A DNA stretch of 64,000 nucleotides from positions 1 through 64,000 of the forward strand of contig CATZZP010000004.1 of the NCBI GenBank assembly GCA_958426775.1, written 5' to 3'. Position 1 is the first letter of the stretch; each line of letters starts with the position of its first letter. A program made the position numbers and the translations under genes. Below the pieces are notes generated by a model. It saw nothing but the letters and a program-made list of their open reading frames with translations, had not been told where the DNA came from and searched no databases. Below are positions 14,814 to 23,794 of this stretch, piece by piece. Origin of the DNA: an uncultured Bacillota bacterium. Lineage in GTDB: Bacteria; Bacillota; Clostridia; Lachnospirales; CAG-274.

Positions 14814-15266
14814 TCACCTTGTAAGTCCTACGCTTTGAAGTATTTCCTCCTGCTTTGAAAACATAACCTTTTCCTCAGCCTCTGTCATATGGTCATAGCC
14901 AAGTAAATGCAGCATACTGTGGGCTGTTAAAAAGCCTAACTCACGCCTTACGGAATGACCGTATTCCTCTGCCTGTGCTAAAGCCTTGTCTATACTTATA
15001 ATTATATCTCCCAGATAGAGAGTACCCTTAATAGAGGTAATATCCTCTGTGTTAAAATCAATTAAGGGAAAGGACAGTACATCTGTAGGTCTGTCAATGG
15101 CTCTGTGCTTTTTGTTTAGCTCGTGTATTGTTTTATTATCTGTAAGAGTAAAGCTTATTTCAGCATCATCACTTATTTTTTCGTAGTCAAGGACAGCCTT
15201 AGCTACCTTTGTTATAAGCTCCTCGTCTAAATTAAAATCCGTTTCGTTATCAAATAAAATCCGCAT
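14814..15266 (-). CDS. ybeY: rRNA maturation endonuclease YbeY
   Basis: Metal-dependent RNase involved in 16S rRNA 3' processing and ribosome quality control. A 150-residue protein with the signature HSMLHLLGYDH near 119-129, whose three His bind the metal. RPTDVLSFP near 64-72 is the other conserved block. AAGGAGAT precedes the ATG. Between phoH and cdd, as in most Firmicutes. Confidence 0.96.
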   Translation of the reverse strand: MRILFDNETDFNLDEELITKVAKAVLDYEKISDDAEISFTLTDNKTIHELNKKHRAIDRPTDVLSFPLIDFNTEDITSIKGTLYLGDIIISIDKALAQAEEYGHSVRRELGFLTAHSMLHLLGYDHMTEAEEKVMFSKQEEILQSVGLTR

Positions 15267-15287
15267 AATTTTATCTCCTTAAAGAGA

Positions 15288-16256
15288 TTATTTTTTTTTC
15301 TTTTGCTCGTACTTGTCGTAGGCATTAATTATTTTCTGTACAAGCGGATGCCTTACAACATCTTTATTGGTAAGATTGCAAATGGATATTCCGTCAATGC
15401 CCGATAAAATAGAGGTAGCCTCAATTAAGCCTGACTTTTTACCTCTTGGCAGGTCAATTTGTGTAACATCGCCTGTAATAACTGTTTTAGAGCCGTAGCC
15501 TAATCGGGTTAAAAACATCTTCATCTGCTCGGGAGTGGTGTTTTGTGCCTCATCAAGCACAATAAAGGAATTATCAAGGGTACGTCCTCGCATATAAGCA
15601 AGAGGAGCAACCTCAATAGCACCCTTTTCCATATTACGCAAAAAGTTCTCCGCACCCATAATTTCATACAGAGCGTCATACAAAGGTCTTAAATACGGGT
15701 CAACCTTCTGCTGTAGGTCACCCGGTAAAAAGCCTAAATTTTCTCCTGCCTCAATAGCAGGTCTTGTAAGTATAATTCTGTCTACCTCATTGTGCTTAAA
15801 GGCAGTTATTGCCATAGCCATAGCAAGGTAGGTCTTACCTGTACCTGCAGGACCTATACCGAAAACAACCGTATTTTTGCGTATAGAATCAATATATTTT
15901 TTCTGTCCCAGAGTTTTAGGGCGTAAGGCTCTGCCGTTCATAGTCATACAGATAAAGTCATCCTGTATTTCCTCTGCCTCTGAAAGGTTATCCTCCTCAG
16001 CCTCGGCAATAAAGTAATTGATATTTTGCTCTTGTATGCTTTCACCTTTTTCGGCAAGACTTATCAAGGCATTAAGCACCTGTTTTGTTTTGCTTATAGC
16101 CTTGTTATCGCCCGTTATCAGAATGTCGTCGCCTCGGTTTATTATATTAACCGAATATGCCTTTTCAATTTTTTTTACATTTTCGTCAAAGTTGCCGAAA
16201 ACGTTTGAAATAAGCTCATTCTGAATTTGCATTCTCTGTTGTTCCATTAATTGCAT
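15288..16256 (-). CDS. phoH: PhoH-family ATPase
   Basis: A P-loop ATPase often encoded beside ybeY and thought to act on RNA. The N-terminal ~60 residues resemble a KH-like module; Walker A is GPAGTGKT at 135-142 and Walker B is IVLDEAQN. At 322 residues it is the standard length. Its first ATG lies inside yqfD: the two overlap by 41 bases, with GGGGG three bases before this ATG and eleven before the next in-frame ATG (codon 4). Either start is possible. Confidence 0.93.
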   Translation of the reverse strand: MQLMEQQRMQIQNELISNVFGNFDENVKKIEKAYSVNIINRGDDILITGDNKAISKTKQVLNALISLAEKGESIQEQNINYFIAEAEEDNLSEAEEIQDDFICMTMNGRALRPKTLGQKKYIDSIRKNTVVFGIGPAGTGKTYLAMAMAITAFKHNEVDRIILTRPAIEAGENLGFLPGDLQQKVDPYLRPLYDALYEIMGAENFLRNMEKGAIEVAPLAYMRGRTLDNSFIVLDEAQNTTPEQMKMFLTRLGYGSKTVITGDVTQIDLPRGKKSGLIEATSILSGIDGISICNLTNKDVVRHPLVQKIINAYDKYEQKKKK

Positions 16257-17469
16257 TACCCCCTTGGTATATAATTGGTGTTATATAGCTTTCCTTTCCT
16301 AAGCTTTCTATGGCGGTTACCTTGGCTGAAGCAGTTATATTGCCCTTACCTTTAGTATAGGTAACCTTATTGTCTATAATGTCGTAGGCAGTGGGATATT
16401 GCTCTAAAATAAGGTTATTAACCCCTTTAGCAGCAAGATTTTTTGCTTCCTCAGCCGAAATGGTAAGCCTTTCTGTATTATATTCTTTATAGCTTAATTT
16501 TTCAACATAAACAGGAAGCATAAATTTTTCGCCAAGCCCAAGCTGTTTTATTTCTCTTATTATATCATATTTTTGAAAAGATACAGCACTTTTTATAAAA
16601 TTTGTATTAAAATTTGTGTTAAAAATTTTTACCTTGTAAAAGGAAGCCACATTTCCTGTATATCTTTTAAGGTTGACAGTGTAGGGAACGGTTTTTGTAA
16701 AGGTACGTACCACCTTGCCCTTTATGGTACCGGAGGAGTGTACCTGATTAAACAATACTTCTTCACCGTCCTGTAAATATGTAACATCGGCACTTATAAG
16801 TATATCCCCCTCTTTTACCATATCCCCTGCTTTTACCATAGGCTTGCCCCTTGTAGTTATAATGTCTGTTATAAGGGCGTTTTTATCGGCAACAATATTA
16901 CATGGGGAGGTATCAGTGTTATAGTCTGTATCCTTTAAGCCCTCTGTAACAGTAACAGTTGCTCTTGTACCCTCAATTTTTATATTTATCCAGGACAGAT
17001 TATCAAACCTTCCTTTAAGATGCTCTTCAAGGCTTTCTGTATTAAGCTTGTATTTAAAAGCACCTGTTTTTAAGCCCTTTTCACTTAAAACAGACAAAAT
17101 TTCATAGTCATCAATTTTAATATTACCCTCAACCTCAATAAGCCATATAAAGGAGGACATATAAAGCAAAAGGGTTAGAAATATGGCAACTCCCGCAATA
17201 AATACATATCGCTTTTTATATCTGTAAACAAAAAAAGGACAGCCGAATTTTTGCCTGATTTTAATTTTAACTCCGCATTTTTTGCCAAAACCCGACAGCT
17301 TACGAAAATCCTTAACCTTAGCCTTAAATTTTACTACGCCCTTTTGCCTTTCCATATCCCATAATGTGGTGTTATTATGTACTGCAAGGTTTATAAAGCG
17401 TTCAACTGCAAAGCCTCTTGCCTCAATTTCAAGATAGCCCTGTAAAAATCTCTGAAAAAGCTTAAACAT
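16216..17469 (-). CDS. yqfD: Sporulation protein YqfD
   Basis: A mother-cell sporulation membrane protein whose exact role is not settled. 417 residues from the ATG at 17469 (GGGTGATTAT upstream). The N-terminal cytoplasmic part has KFKAKVKDFRKL and KIRQKFGCPFF, one transmembrane helix lies near 82-105, and the remainder would lie outside the membrane and includes VEGNIKIDDYEI and WINIKIEGT, typical of the family. It overlaps phoH downstream; yqfC is immediately upstream. Confidence 0.93.
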   Translation of the reverse strand: MFKLFQRFLQGYLEIEARGFAVERFINLAVHNNTTLWDMERQKGVVKFKAKVKDFRKLSGFGKKCGVKIKIRQKFGCPFFVYRYKKRYVFIAGVAIFLTLLLYMSSFIWLIEVEGNIKIDDYEILSVLSEKGLKTGAFKYKLNTESLEEHLKGRFDNLSWINIKIEGTRATVTVTEGLKDTDYNTDTSPCNIVADKNALITDIITTRGKPMVKAGDMVKEGDILISADVTYLQDGEEVLFNQVHSSGTIKGKVVRTFTKTVPYTVNLKRYTGNVASFYKVKIFNTNFNTNFIKSAVSFQKYDIIREIKQLGLGEKFMLPVYVEKLSYKEYNTERLTISAEEAKNLAAKGVNNLILEQYPTAYDIIDNKVTYTKGKGNITASAKVTAIESLGKESYITPIIYQGGNAINGTTENANSE

Positions 17470-17473
17470 ATAA

Positions 17474-17752
17474 TCACCCGTATTCAATTTTAGTAAATTT
17501 ACCCTCTATTATAATTACATCTTTTGATATTTGGTTGACCTTTATATTTTCACCGCAAATAGTTATTATGCTCTCCGGGGTATTTATTTTAACCAGCTTG
17601 TCGTTGTACTCTGTAAGTGAGGTGTAATTTTCAAGGGTTAATTTTTCCTGTCCCGTAACAGTTAATAAAGGGGTATTTAATATAACCTCCGGCGGCAATT
17701 CGAAAACATTAACCATAGTGTGAAGCAAGCCCTTATTATTATCCCTTTTCAT
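17474..17752 (-). CDS. yqfC: Sporulation protein YqfC
   Basis: A 92-residue protein with the family pattern LPPEVILNTPLLTVTG near 19-34 and a C-terminal beta-rich part (ICGENIKVNQISKDVIIIEG). In Bacillus, yqfCD belongs to the sigma-E regulon; the region upstream here (about 17775-17815) has CATATATT and a second CATATA that could be a sigma-E promoter, but I cannot confirm it. GGGAG precedes the ATG. First gene of the conserved yqfC-to-recO block. Confidence 0.92.
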   Translation of the reverse strand: MKRDNNKGLLHTMVNVFELPPEVILNTPLLTVTGQEKLTLENYTSLTEYNDKLVKINTPESIITICGENIKVNQISKDVIIIEGKFTKIEYG

Positions 17753-17843
17753 ATAAACTCCCGCCTGTGTGCTGTTTATAATATATGAGGCTTTTTTTAT
17801 ATGTATACTTCATTTAAAAAGTAGGTTTGTTATATAATCAATT

Positions 17844-17894
17844 AAAAAGGACCCAAAGCTATTTCATGAAAAGGGTTTGCTTTAAGTCCTTTTG
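17844..17894 (-). terminator. Terminator after the MerR gene
   Basis: On the minus strand AAAAGGACTTAAAGC pairs in part with GCTTTGGGTCCTTTTT, the right arm ending in a T run just after the merR-type gene. The stem is interrupted. Confidence 0.6.
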
Positions 17895-17903
17895 GTTTTA
17901 TGT

Positions 17904-18350
17904 TCAGTTATCAGATAAATGAGTATTCTTATAAGCCTGCCTGATTTCTTCAGGCATATCCTCAGGGGACATATTTCTAAGACGATTTTCGTGTCCGTCC
18001 TTTATGGCCTGCTCGTAGTACCAGCATTTAAAATTAAGCATATCAAGCACACGGTTTAATTTTTCGATCTTAGCCTCCACATTTTCTTTTTGCTTTAAAA
18101 ATAAGCTTCTGCGTTGAGGATAAGTTTCACTGCCTTGGGTACACCATTCCATAAAAAGCTTTATATCCTTAATTTCAAGCCCTGATTTTTTTAAACATTC
18201 AATTACACGCAAGGCCTCAATTTCCTGCCCGCTGAATTGGCGAATGCCTGAAGTACGCTGAATGTTGGGAAATAATCCCTCTTTGTCGTAATACCTTAAT
18301 GTGGAAACAGGCAAACCGAACATATCAGATACTTGACCTATTGTATACAT
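17904..18350 (-). CDS. MerR-family transcriptional regulator
   Basis: A 148-residue regulator. The N-terminal winged helix begins MYTIGQVSDMFGLPVSTLRY and includes the MerR turn (YYDKEGLFP); the C-terminal half is a dimerisation coiled coil with no clear metal-binding cysteines, closer to the aldehyde/stress-responsive relatives (AdhR-like) than to metal sensors. The ATG at 18350 has GGGAGG upstream. It is divergent from an alcohol dehydrogenase whose promoter has the 19-base spacer typical of MerR targets, so it very probably activates that gene. Confidence 0.88.
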   Translation of the reverse strand: MYTIGQVSDMFGLPVSTLRYYDKEGLFPNIQRTSGIRQFSGQEIEALRVIECLKKSGLEIKDIKLFMEWCTQGSETYPQRRSLFLKQKENVEAKIEKLNRVLDMLNFKCWYYEQAIKDGHENRLRNMSPEDMPEEIRQAYKNTHLSDN

Positions 18351-18382
18351 AGCTTTTCCTCCCAAAAAAATAAAATAAATGC

Positions 18383-18413
18383 TTGACCTAAAGTCAGGTT
18401 TAGGTGTTACAAT
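18383..18413 (+). promoter_or_regulatory. MerR-type promoter with 19-base spacer
   Basis: TTGACC at 18383-18388 and TACAAT at 18408-18413 are separated by 19 bases. The spacer and -35 carry the imperfect dyad GACCTAAAGTCAGGTTTAGGT, a classic AdhR/BltR-like MerR operator. It would be weak without the activator and drives the dehydrogenase gene at 18488. Confidence 0.75.
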
Positions 18414-18487
18414 AATTATATCAGGTAAGGAAGCAAATGTCAAATCTGCTTTTTGAGAAATATTATATATAAGGAGGTTTTTTATTT

Positions 18488-19657
18488 ATGAAAGGAAATT
18501 TTACTTACTGTAACCCTACAAAGCTTTATTTCGGTGAGGACTCCCTTAATGCCCTTGCGGAGGAAATGCCCAAATACGGCACTAATGTTGTGCTTGTTTA
18601 CGGCGGCGGTTCAATTAAGGAAAACTGTATTTATGATAATGTAATAAATATTCTTAAAAATTGCGGTAAGAATATAGCTGAAATTTCAGGAGTTATGCCT
18701 AACCCTACATTGGCTAAGGTTTATGAGGGTATTGAAATTGCAAGAGAACATAAGGTGGATTTTTTTCTGGCTGTAGGCGGTGGCTCTGTATGTGATTATA
18801 CAAAGGCTGTTGCTGTATCGGTTAATTGTAATGAGGACCCTTGGGAAAAATATTTCTTACGCTTTGAAGAGCCTGATTGTAAAATAATTCCCATAGGCTG
18901 TGTGCTTACAATGACAGGTACGGGTTCAGAAATGAACGGTGGGTCGGTTATTACCAATCAAGATACAAAGCAGAAAATAGGTCATGTTTTTGTAAGTGAA
19001 GAGGTTAAGCCGAGGTTTTCGATTCTTAATCCGAGATTTACTATGACTTTACCTCATTATCAGATGGTTTCGGGTATATATGATATTTTTAACCATATAT
19101 GCGAGCAGTATTTTTCGGACGAGGACGACAATACAAGCGACTATATCAGTGAGGGCTTAATGCGTTCTCTTATTAATTCAAGCCGAATTGCTAATAAAGA
19201 GCCTGATAACTATGAAGCCAGAAGCAACATTATGTGGACTGCAACCTGGGCACTTAATACTCTTGTTGCCTGCGGAAAATCCACTGACTGGATGGTGCAT
19301 ATGTTAGGTCAGGCAGTAGGCGGATATACAAATGCTACCCATGGCATGACTCTTGCGGCTGTTTCTTTGCCGTATTACCGTCATATTATGGATTTCGGAC
19401 TTGCAAAGTTCAAGCGTTTTGCCATTAATGTATGGGGAGTAGTACCCGATAACAAGACCGATAAAGATATTGCCTTGGAAGGACTTAGTAAAATGGAGGA
19501 ATGGATGAGGGAGCTTGGTCTTGTAATGAATATATCGGACCTTGGAGCAAGTGAAGCTACAATAGAGGAAATTGCCAAAAATGTATTTATTATGGACGGC
19601 GGATATAAAGTATTAGAGCCTGAGGAGATTGTTGAAATTTTAAGAGAAAGTCTGTAA
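18488..19657 (+). CDS. Iron-containing alcohol dehydrogenase (butanol dehydrogenase-like)
   Basis: NAD(P)H-dependent group III alcohol dehydrogenase, 389 residues. Nucleotide-binding GGGS motifs (YGGGSIKEN near 38, AVGGGSVCDYTKA near 95), TMTGTGSEMN, and metal-site histidines in FNHICEQYF, VHMLGQAVGG and THGMTL. Resembles the clostridial BdhA/YugJ group that reduces aldehydes. AAGGAGG precedes the ATG. It stands alone between a MerR-controlled promoter and a terminator, so it may be induced by aldehyde or electrophile stress. Confidence 0.93.
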   Translation: MKGNFTYCNPTKLYFGEDSLNALAEEMPKYGTNVVLVYGGGSIKENCIYDNVINILKNCGKNIAEISGVMPNPTLAKVYEGIEIAREHKVDFFLAVGGGSVCDYTKAVAVSVNCNEDPWEKYFLRFEEPDCKIIPIGCVLTMTGTGSEMNGGSVITNQDTKQKIGHVFVSEEVKPRFSILNPRFTMTLPHYQMVSGIYDIFNHICEQYFSDEDDNTSDYISEGLMRSLINSSRIANKEPDNYEARSNIMWTATWALNTLVACGKSTDWMVHMLGQAVGGYTNATHGMTLAAVSLPYYRHIMDFGLAKFKRFAINVWGVVPDNKTDKDIALEGLSKMEEWMRELGLVMNISDLGASEATIEEIAKNVFIMDGGYKVLEPEEIVEILRESL

Positions 19658-19660
19658 ATA

Positions 19661-19693
19661 AAAAAAGCGACATGTAAAAGTGTCGCTTTTTTG
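19661..19693 (+). terminator. Bidirectional terminator between the dehydrogenase and CAP genes
   Basis: AAAAAAGCGACA pairs with TGTCGCTTTTTT around ATGTAAAAG-type loop bases. A and T runs on both sides let it serve both converging genes. Confidence 0.85.
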
Positions 19694-19697
19694 TTTA

Positions 19698-20495
19698 TCA
19701 GCCTATAAACATCTGTACCCAATAAGGTGATGAGCCGCCTGTATAGCCTACGCCAAGCTGAGTATAATTTTTGTTAAGGATATTTGCTCTGTGTCCTGCT
19801 GAGTTCATCCAGGCGTTTACAACAGCCTCAGGGGTTTTCTGACCCTTTGCAATATTTTCGCCTGCTGTTTTGTAGCTTACGCCAAACTGCTTAAGCATTT
19901 CAAAGGGTGAGCCGTAGGTAGGTGAGGTATGGCTGAAATAATTATTGTTTTTCATATCCTCTGCCTTTATCTGAGCTACCTTACTTACGCTGCTGCTTAA
20001 GGTAAGGGGAGAGAGATTGTTTTTTGCTCTTTCTGCATTTACAAGGTTAAGCACTTGCTGTGCATATGAGCCTGTTTGCTGATTTGATGAAGAAGTAGTG
20101 GTTTCTGTTGTAGCTTCCTTTGTAGTGGTTTCTGTAGTTGTTTCTTTTGTTGTGGTTTGTGTAGAGGTTTCCTTTTGTGTAGTGGTTTCTGTAGTTGTTT
20201 CAAATTGAGGCTTGGTAGTTGCCTGTGTAGTAATTTCAAATTGAGGCTTGGTGGTAAGCTGGGTTGTAGGCTCTGCCTGAGTTGTAATTACTGTAGTTAT
20301 AATTGTAGGCTTGCCGATAACAAAATTACAGCCTTTAAGGCTGCAAACCTTAGTACCAAGCTGTTTGCAAATGTGGCTTGATGAATTTACATTTATTAAC
20401 GAGTTGAAAGTATTTGCCTTTGAATTATCTGCGGCATATGTACTTCCTGTTGCCATTAAAACAAATGTAAGTGTTGCTAAAAATAATTTTTTCAT
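19698..20495 (-). CDS. Secreted CAP/SCP-domain protein with Thr-rich linker
   Basis: A 265-residue YkwD-like secreted protein. Signal peptide 1-21 (cleavage after TYA); a small region with three cysteines (C43, C51, C56); a low-complexity Thr/Glu/Lys linker at about 64-140 made of TTTE/TTTK/TTQ repeats; then the CAP domain (LNLVNAERAKNNLSPL near 149-164, HTSPTYGSPFEML, AGENIAKGQKTPEAVV, GHRANILN, YWVQMF). The function of these bacterial CAP proteins is largely unknown. The linker likely spans or binds the cell wall. GGAGG precedes the ATG. Confidence 0.92.
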   Translation of the reverse strand: MKKLFLATLTFVLMATGSTYAADNSKANTFNSLINVNSSSHICKQLGTKVCSLKGCNFVIGKPTIITTVITTQAEPTTQLTTKPQFEITTQATTKPQFETTTETTTQKETSTQTTTKETTTETTTKEATTETTTSSSNQQTGSYAQQVLNLVNAERAKNNLSPLTLSSSVSKVAQIKAEDMKNNNYFSHTSPTYGSPFEMLKQFGVSYKTAGENIAKGQKTPEAVVNAWMNSAGHRANILNKNYTQLGVGYTGGSSPYWVQMFIG

Positions 20496-20678
20496 AATAT
20501 AACCTCCTAAAATGTTTCAAAAGTGTTGCAACTTTGTTGCAAATTTATTATATGACAAATTTGCCTTGGGGTAAATGCAAAATATAATCCAAAAATAGCA
20601 AAAAGTGCTTGCGATGGCAGTATTTTTATATTAAAATAGAAAAGATGTGTGTTAAAAAACGAACGAAAGGAAATTACT

Positions 20679-22259
20679 ATGGCTAAACCTGATATAAATG
20701 AAATTAATAAGCGTAGAATATTCGGTATAATTTCTCACCCTGATGCAGGCAAAACCACTCTTACCGAAAAGCTTCTGCTTCATGGGGGTGCTATTCATCA
20801 GGCAGGTTCGGTTAAGGCTCGTAAGGGCAGATATGCTAAGTCTGACTGGATGGAGATTGAAAAGCAAAGAGGTATTTCCGTGACCTCATCTGTTATGCAG
20901 TTTGAGTACGACAGTAAGATTGTATCCATAATGGATACCCCCGGTCATAACGATTTCGGTGAGGATACTTACCGTATACTTACGTCGGTTGACTCTGCGG
21001 TAATGGTTATTGATGCGGCTAAGGGTGTTGAGGCACAGACAGAAAAGCTTTTTAAGGTATGCAGTATGCGAGGTATACCTATCTTTACCTTTATTAATAA
21101 GCTGGATAGAGATGCAAATGAGCCTTTAGCTGTTATGGAGGAGCTTGAAAATGCCTTAGGCTTACCTTCTGTAGCCGTAACATGGCCTATAGGCAGCGGC
21201 GCTTATTTTGACGGTATTTATGACAGGCTTACAAACAAGGTACATCTGTATAAGGAAAAGCGTACCATAGAGTTAGGTGAAAAGGGAGTTTATAATGAGG
21301 AGCTTGACAAGGTAATTTTCAGTGAAAACCTTGAAAATCTCCGTAATGAGGCAGAGCTTCTTGACGGTGCGGGCAATGAGTTTGATATGGAATTGATTTC
21401 CAAGGGCAAGCTTTCTCCCGTATTTTTTGGCACAGCCCTGGCAGACTTTGGTGTAATGACCTTTTTGGAGCATTTCCTTGCTATGTCCCCTGCTCCCGGT
21501 GAAAGGAAGACCCTTGACGGCAGTGTTAAGCCTGATGATGACTTTTTTTCGGGCTTTATATTTAAAATTCAGGCTAATATGAACCCTGCTCACAGAGATA
21601 GGCTTGCCTTTCTTCGCATATGCTCAGGTACCTTTGAAAGAGGTATGAATGTTACCCTTTCTCGTACAGGTAAACAAATGAAGCTTAATCAGTCTACTCA
21701 GCTTATGGCAAATGAGAGAGAAACAGTAAATACTGCTGTTGCAGGCGATATTATAGGTATTTATGATTCAGGCAACTATCAGATAGGCGACACCCTTACC
21801 GACTGTAAGGATAAGCTGTTTTTTGAGCCTCTGCCTACCTTCCCTCCTGAGCTTTTTATGAGAGTAAGACCTGTAGATACAATGAAGGCAAAGCAATTTC
21901 AGAAGGGCGTTTCACAGCTTGCACAGGAGGGTGCTATACAGATTTATCACAATGAGTATAATGAAATTGTGTTAGGTGCTGTAGGTGCACTTCAGTTTGA
22001 GGTTTTTGAATATCGTCTTAAAAATGAGTATAACTCAGATATACGTATGGAGCCTATGAATTTCAGCGTTGCAAGATGGGTGAAAAATAAAAATGCAGAG
22101 CAAATAAAGGAATATGAAAACAGCCGTATATCTCTGGTGTTTGACCACTTTGAAAGACCTATTATGCTTTTTGCAAATATGTATACCTTAAATAACTTTA
22201 CGGAAAGAAATGAAGATGTAGAGCTTATAGAAGCTCTTGCAGTAGATGATAATTTTTAA
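20679..22259 (+). CDS. prfC: Peptide chain release factor 3
   Basis: GTPase that recycles RF1/RF2 after termination. 526 residues from the ATG at 20679, chosen because GAAAGGAAAT lies upstream and the family begins near here. G1 SHPDAGKTT near 20, GISVTSS switch, G3 DTPGHNDFGEDTYR, G4 NKLD, then domains II and III ending LQFEVFEYRLKNEY and VARWV typical of RF3. It is flanked by its own leader and a terminator. Confidence 0.96.
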   Translation: MAKPDINEINKRRIFGIISHPDAGKTTLTEKLLLHGGAIHQAGSVKARKGRYAKSDWMEIEKQRGISVTSSVMQFEYDSKIVSIMDTPGHNDFGEDTYRILTSVDSAVMVIDAAKGVEAQTEKLFKVCSMRGIPIFTFINKLDRDANEPLAVMEELENALGLPSVAVTWPIGSGAYFDGIYDRLTNKVHLYKEKRTIELGEKGVYNEELDKVIFSENLENLRNEAELLDGAGNEFDMELISKGKLSPVFFGTALADFGVMTFLEHFLAMSPAPGERKTLDGSVKPDDDFFSGFIFKIQANMNPAHRDRLAFLRICSGTFERGMNVTLSRTGKQMKLNQSTQLMANERETVNTAVAGDIIGIYDSGNYQIGDTLTDCKDKLFFEPLPTFPPELFMRVRPVDTMKAKQFQKGVSQLAQEGAIQIYHNEYNEIVLGAVGALQFEVFEYRLKNEYNSDIRMEPMNFSVARWVKNKNAEQIKEYENSRISLVFDHFERPIMLFANMYTLNNFTERNEDVELIEALAVDDNF

Positions 22260-22263
22260 AATT

Positions 22264-22292
22264 AAGGGTGACGATAAAATCGTTGCCCTTTT
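22264..22292 (+). terminator. Terminator after prfC
   Basis: AAGGGTGACGA pairs with TCGTTGCCCTT around TAAAA, followed by TT and A/T-rich sequence. Confidence 0.7.
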
Positions 22293-22314
22293 ACATTATT
22301 TGACAGTAAAAAAC

Positions 22315-22343
22315 TTTACATAAATAAGATTTTTGGGTAAAAT
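22315..22343 (+). promoter_or_regulatory. Sigma-A promoter of the lipoprotein gene
   Basis: TTTACA at 22315-22320 and TAAAAT at 22338-22343 with a 17-base spacer, about 30 bases before the lipoprotein start. Confidence 0.6.
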
Positions 22344-22372
22344 ATATTTATATGTATTTAGGAGGCTTTTAT

Positions 22373-23029
22373 ATGAAAGTTAAATTAATTTTTATTATGG
22401 CTGTAATGCTGTTGACAGGCTGTAACGGTAGCAATAATACAGCTGAAGAAACAACGGAAATAACTACCCTTGCACAATCCTCTCAAAAGGATAGTATTTT
22501 AGGTGCAGCAGAGGAAAATTATATAGATTATAATGCAGTATGTGCCAATATAGTTATTGACGGAGAAGCTTACTCAATGCCTTTTACCTATGATGATATA
22601 TCAAAAAATTATGACTGTACGGAGGCTCGCAAGGGCAGTAGTGAAGGCTACTTTGTTGCCTCTCTTGAAAACAGTGAGGGTAAAAAGCTTGCAGTTGAAA
22701 TAAAGGATACGGAAACTAACGGTGAAAATCTGAACGATAAGCCTATTACCGCAATTACGGTAAATGCATTTATTAATGATACTGAGGGTAATTATTATTA
22801 TGATGATTTAGAGGAAAAGGCGGCGGACATAAGCTTTAACGGTGTAAGAGTGGGTATGAGCCTTGAAGAGGTGCAAAAGGCATGGGGTGTTGCCGATATG
22901 TATCAGGAACAGGGAACTAAAGGTACGGCACATACCTATATGTCAGGGGATCAAAAAATGACCGTGCAGGTTATGACTGACTTTGATAATAAGGTGTATA
23001 GTATTACTCTTGTAAATCACAGACTTTAA
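22373..23029 (+). CDS. Predicted lipoprotein of unknown function
   Basis: 218 residues from the ATG at 22373 (AGGAGG upstream). N-terminal signal with lipobox LLTGC, so the mature protein begins at C17 and is membrane-anchored outside the cell. A Thr/Glu-rich linker (TAEETTEITT) precedes a globular region with VNAFINDTEGNYYYDD and a C-terminal part (GVRVGMSLEEVQKAWGVAD, then VMTDFDNKVYSITL) that looks like the SmpA/OmlA-type beta fold seen in small lipoproteins. I do not recognise a specific family. The next gene follows after 23 bases. Confidence 0.75.
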   Translation: MKVKLIFIMAVMLLTGCNGSNNTAEETTEITTLAQSSQKDSILGAAEENYIDYNAVCANIVIDGEAYSMPFTYDDISKNYDCTEARKGSSEGYFVASLENSEGKKLAVEIKDTETNGENLNDKPITAITVNAFINDTEGNYYYDDLEEKAADISFNGVRVGMSLEEVQKAWGVADMYQEQGTKGTAHTYMSGDQKMTVQVMTDFDNKVYSITLVNHRL

Positions 23030-23052
23030 TATTTTTTAATAAGGGATTGGTT

Positions 23053-23700
23053 ATGGAAAATAACAAAACAAATACCGTGTCAATTATTGTTTTAATAGCG
23101 GCATTGGCATGTATGGTGGCGGCAATTGTTTTCAAAGATAAAAGCGAAGCACTTTCGGTAATGTTTTTTGGTATATTTTTTACGTTTTTTGGCTTATTAG
23201 GTTATGTTGCTACTAAAGAGAATATTGTAATTATATTCCCTACCATAGGCACTTTTATGATTTATTACGGAGCATATAATGCCTATTTACAATATGCAGG
23301 GCAAGAATTTGTTTTCAATAGTAAAATCTTAGGTTTATGTATCTTTTTGGTAGGCTTTATAGATTTAATGCTGATTACAATAAAAGAGAAATTTATGATT
23401 AATAATTGTGATACCGTAAGTGCAACCTGTGTTGATTTGGATAGCAAAGCAGAACGCAGTAAAGGGCATAAACATAATATTTACGCACCTACCTGGTATT
23501 ACAAATACAAGGAGGTTGAATATACGGTTAAATCCAACTCTTACACTAACATAAATGTCCCTGCAATAGGAGAAAACAGAGATATATACATAGTAAGAGA
23601 TAATCCGGAAACCTTTTATAATAAAAATAAATCCGATATAATTATAAAAATATTAAGTGTGTTGGCTATTTCAATAGGTATAGTACTTATTTTAATATAA
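23053..23700 (+). CDS. Membrane protein with DUF3592-like external domain
   Basis: 215 residues with transmembrane segments near 11-30, 36-54, 60-77, 90-108 and a last one at the C-terminus (195-213). The soluble region between (ISATCVDLDS type strand, then YAPTWYYKYKEVEYTVKS, then GENRDIYIVRDNPE) has the pattern of DUF3592 proteins. Function unknown. The ATG at 23053 has AAGGG seven bases upstream and is preferred over a TTG two codons earlier. Confidence 0.7.
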   Translation: MENNKTNTVSIIVLIAALACMVAAIVFKDKSEALSVMFFGIFFTFFGLLGYVATKENIVIIFPTIGTFMIYYGAYNAYLQYAGQEFVFNSKILGLCIFLVGFIDLMLITIKEKFMINNCDTVSATCVDLDSKAERSKGHKHNIYAPTWYYKYKEVEYTVKSNSYTNINVPAIGENRDIYIVRDNPETFYNKNKSDIIIKILSVLAISIGIVLILI

Positions 23701-23710
23701 TTCACATAAA

Positions 23711-23794
23711 AAGAGGCTGTCAAAAAACTGACCCCGATTGTTATATTTATGGTATAACTTTTAGGGGTCAGTTCATTATCGACAGCCGTTTTTT
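23711..23794. terminator. Large bidirectional terminator
   Basis: Outer stem GGCTGTC (23715-23721) with GACAGCC (23781-23787) and an inner stem AACTGACCCC with GGGGTCAGTT, flanked by A and T runs. It separates the DUF3592-like gene from the converging deoA-deoB operon. Confidence 0.8.

Noticed and set aside
20080..20300. Repetitive stretch that could suggest a CRISPR or tandem DNA repeat
   Set aside because: It codes for the Thr-rich linker of the CAP protein; the units are irregular and in frame.
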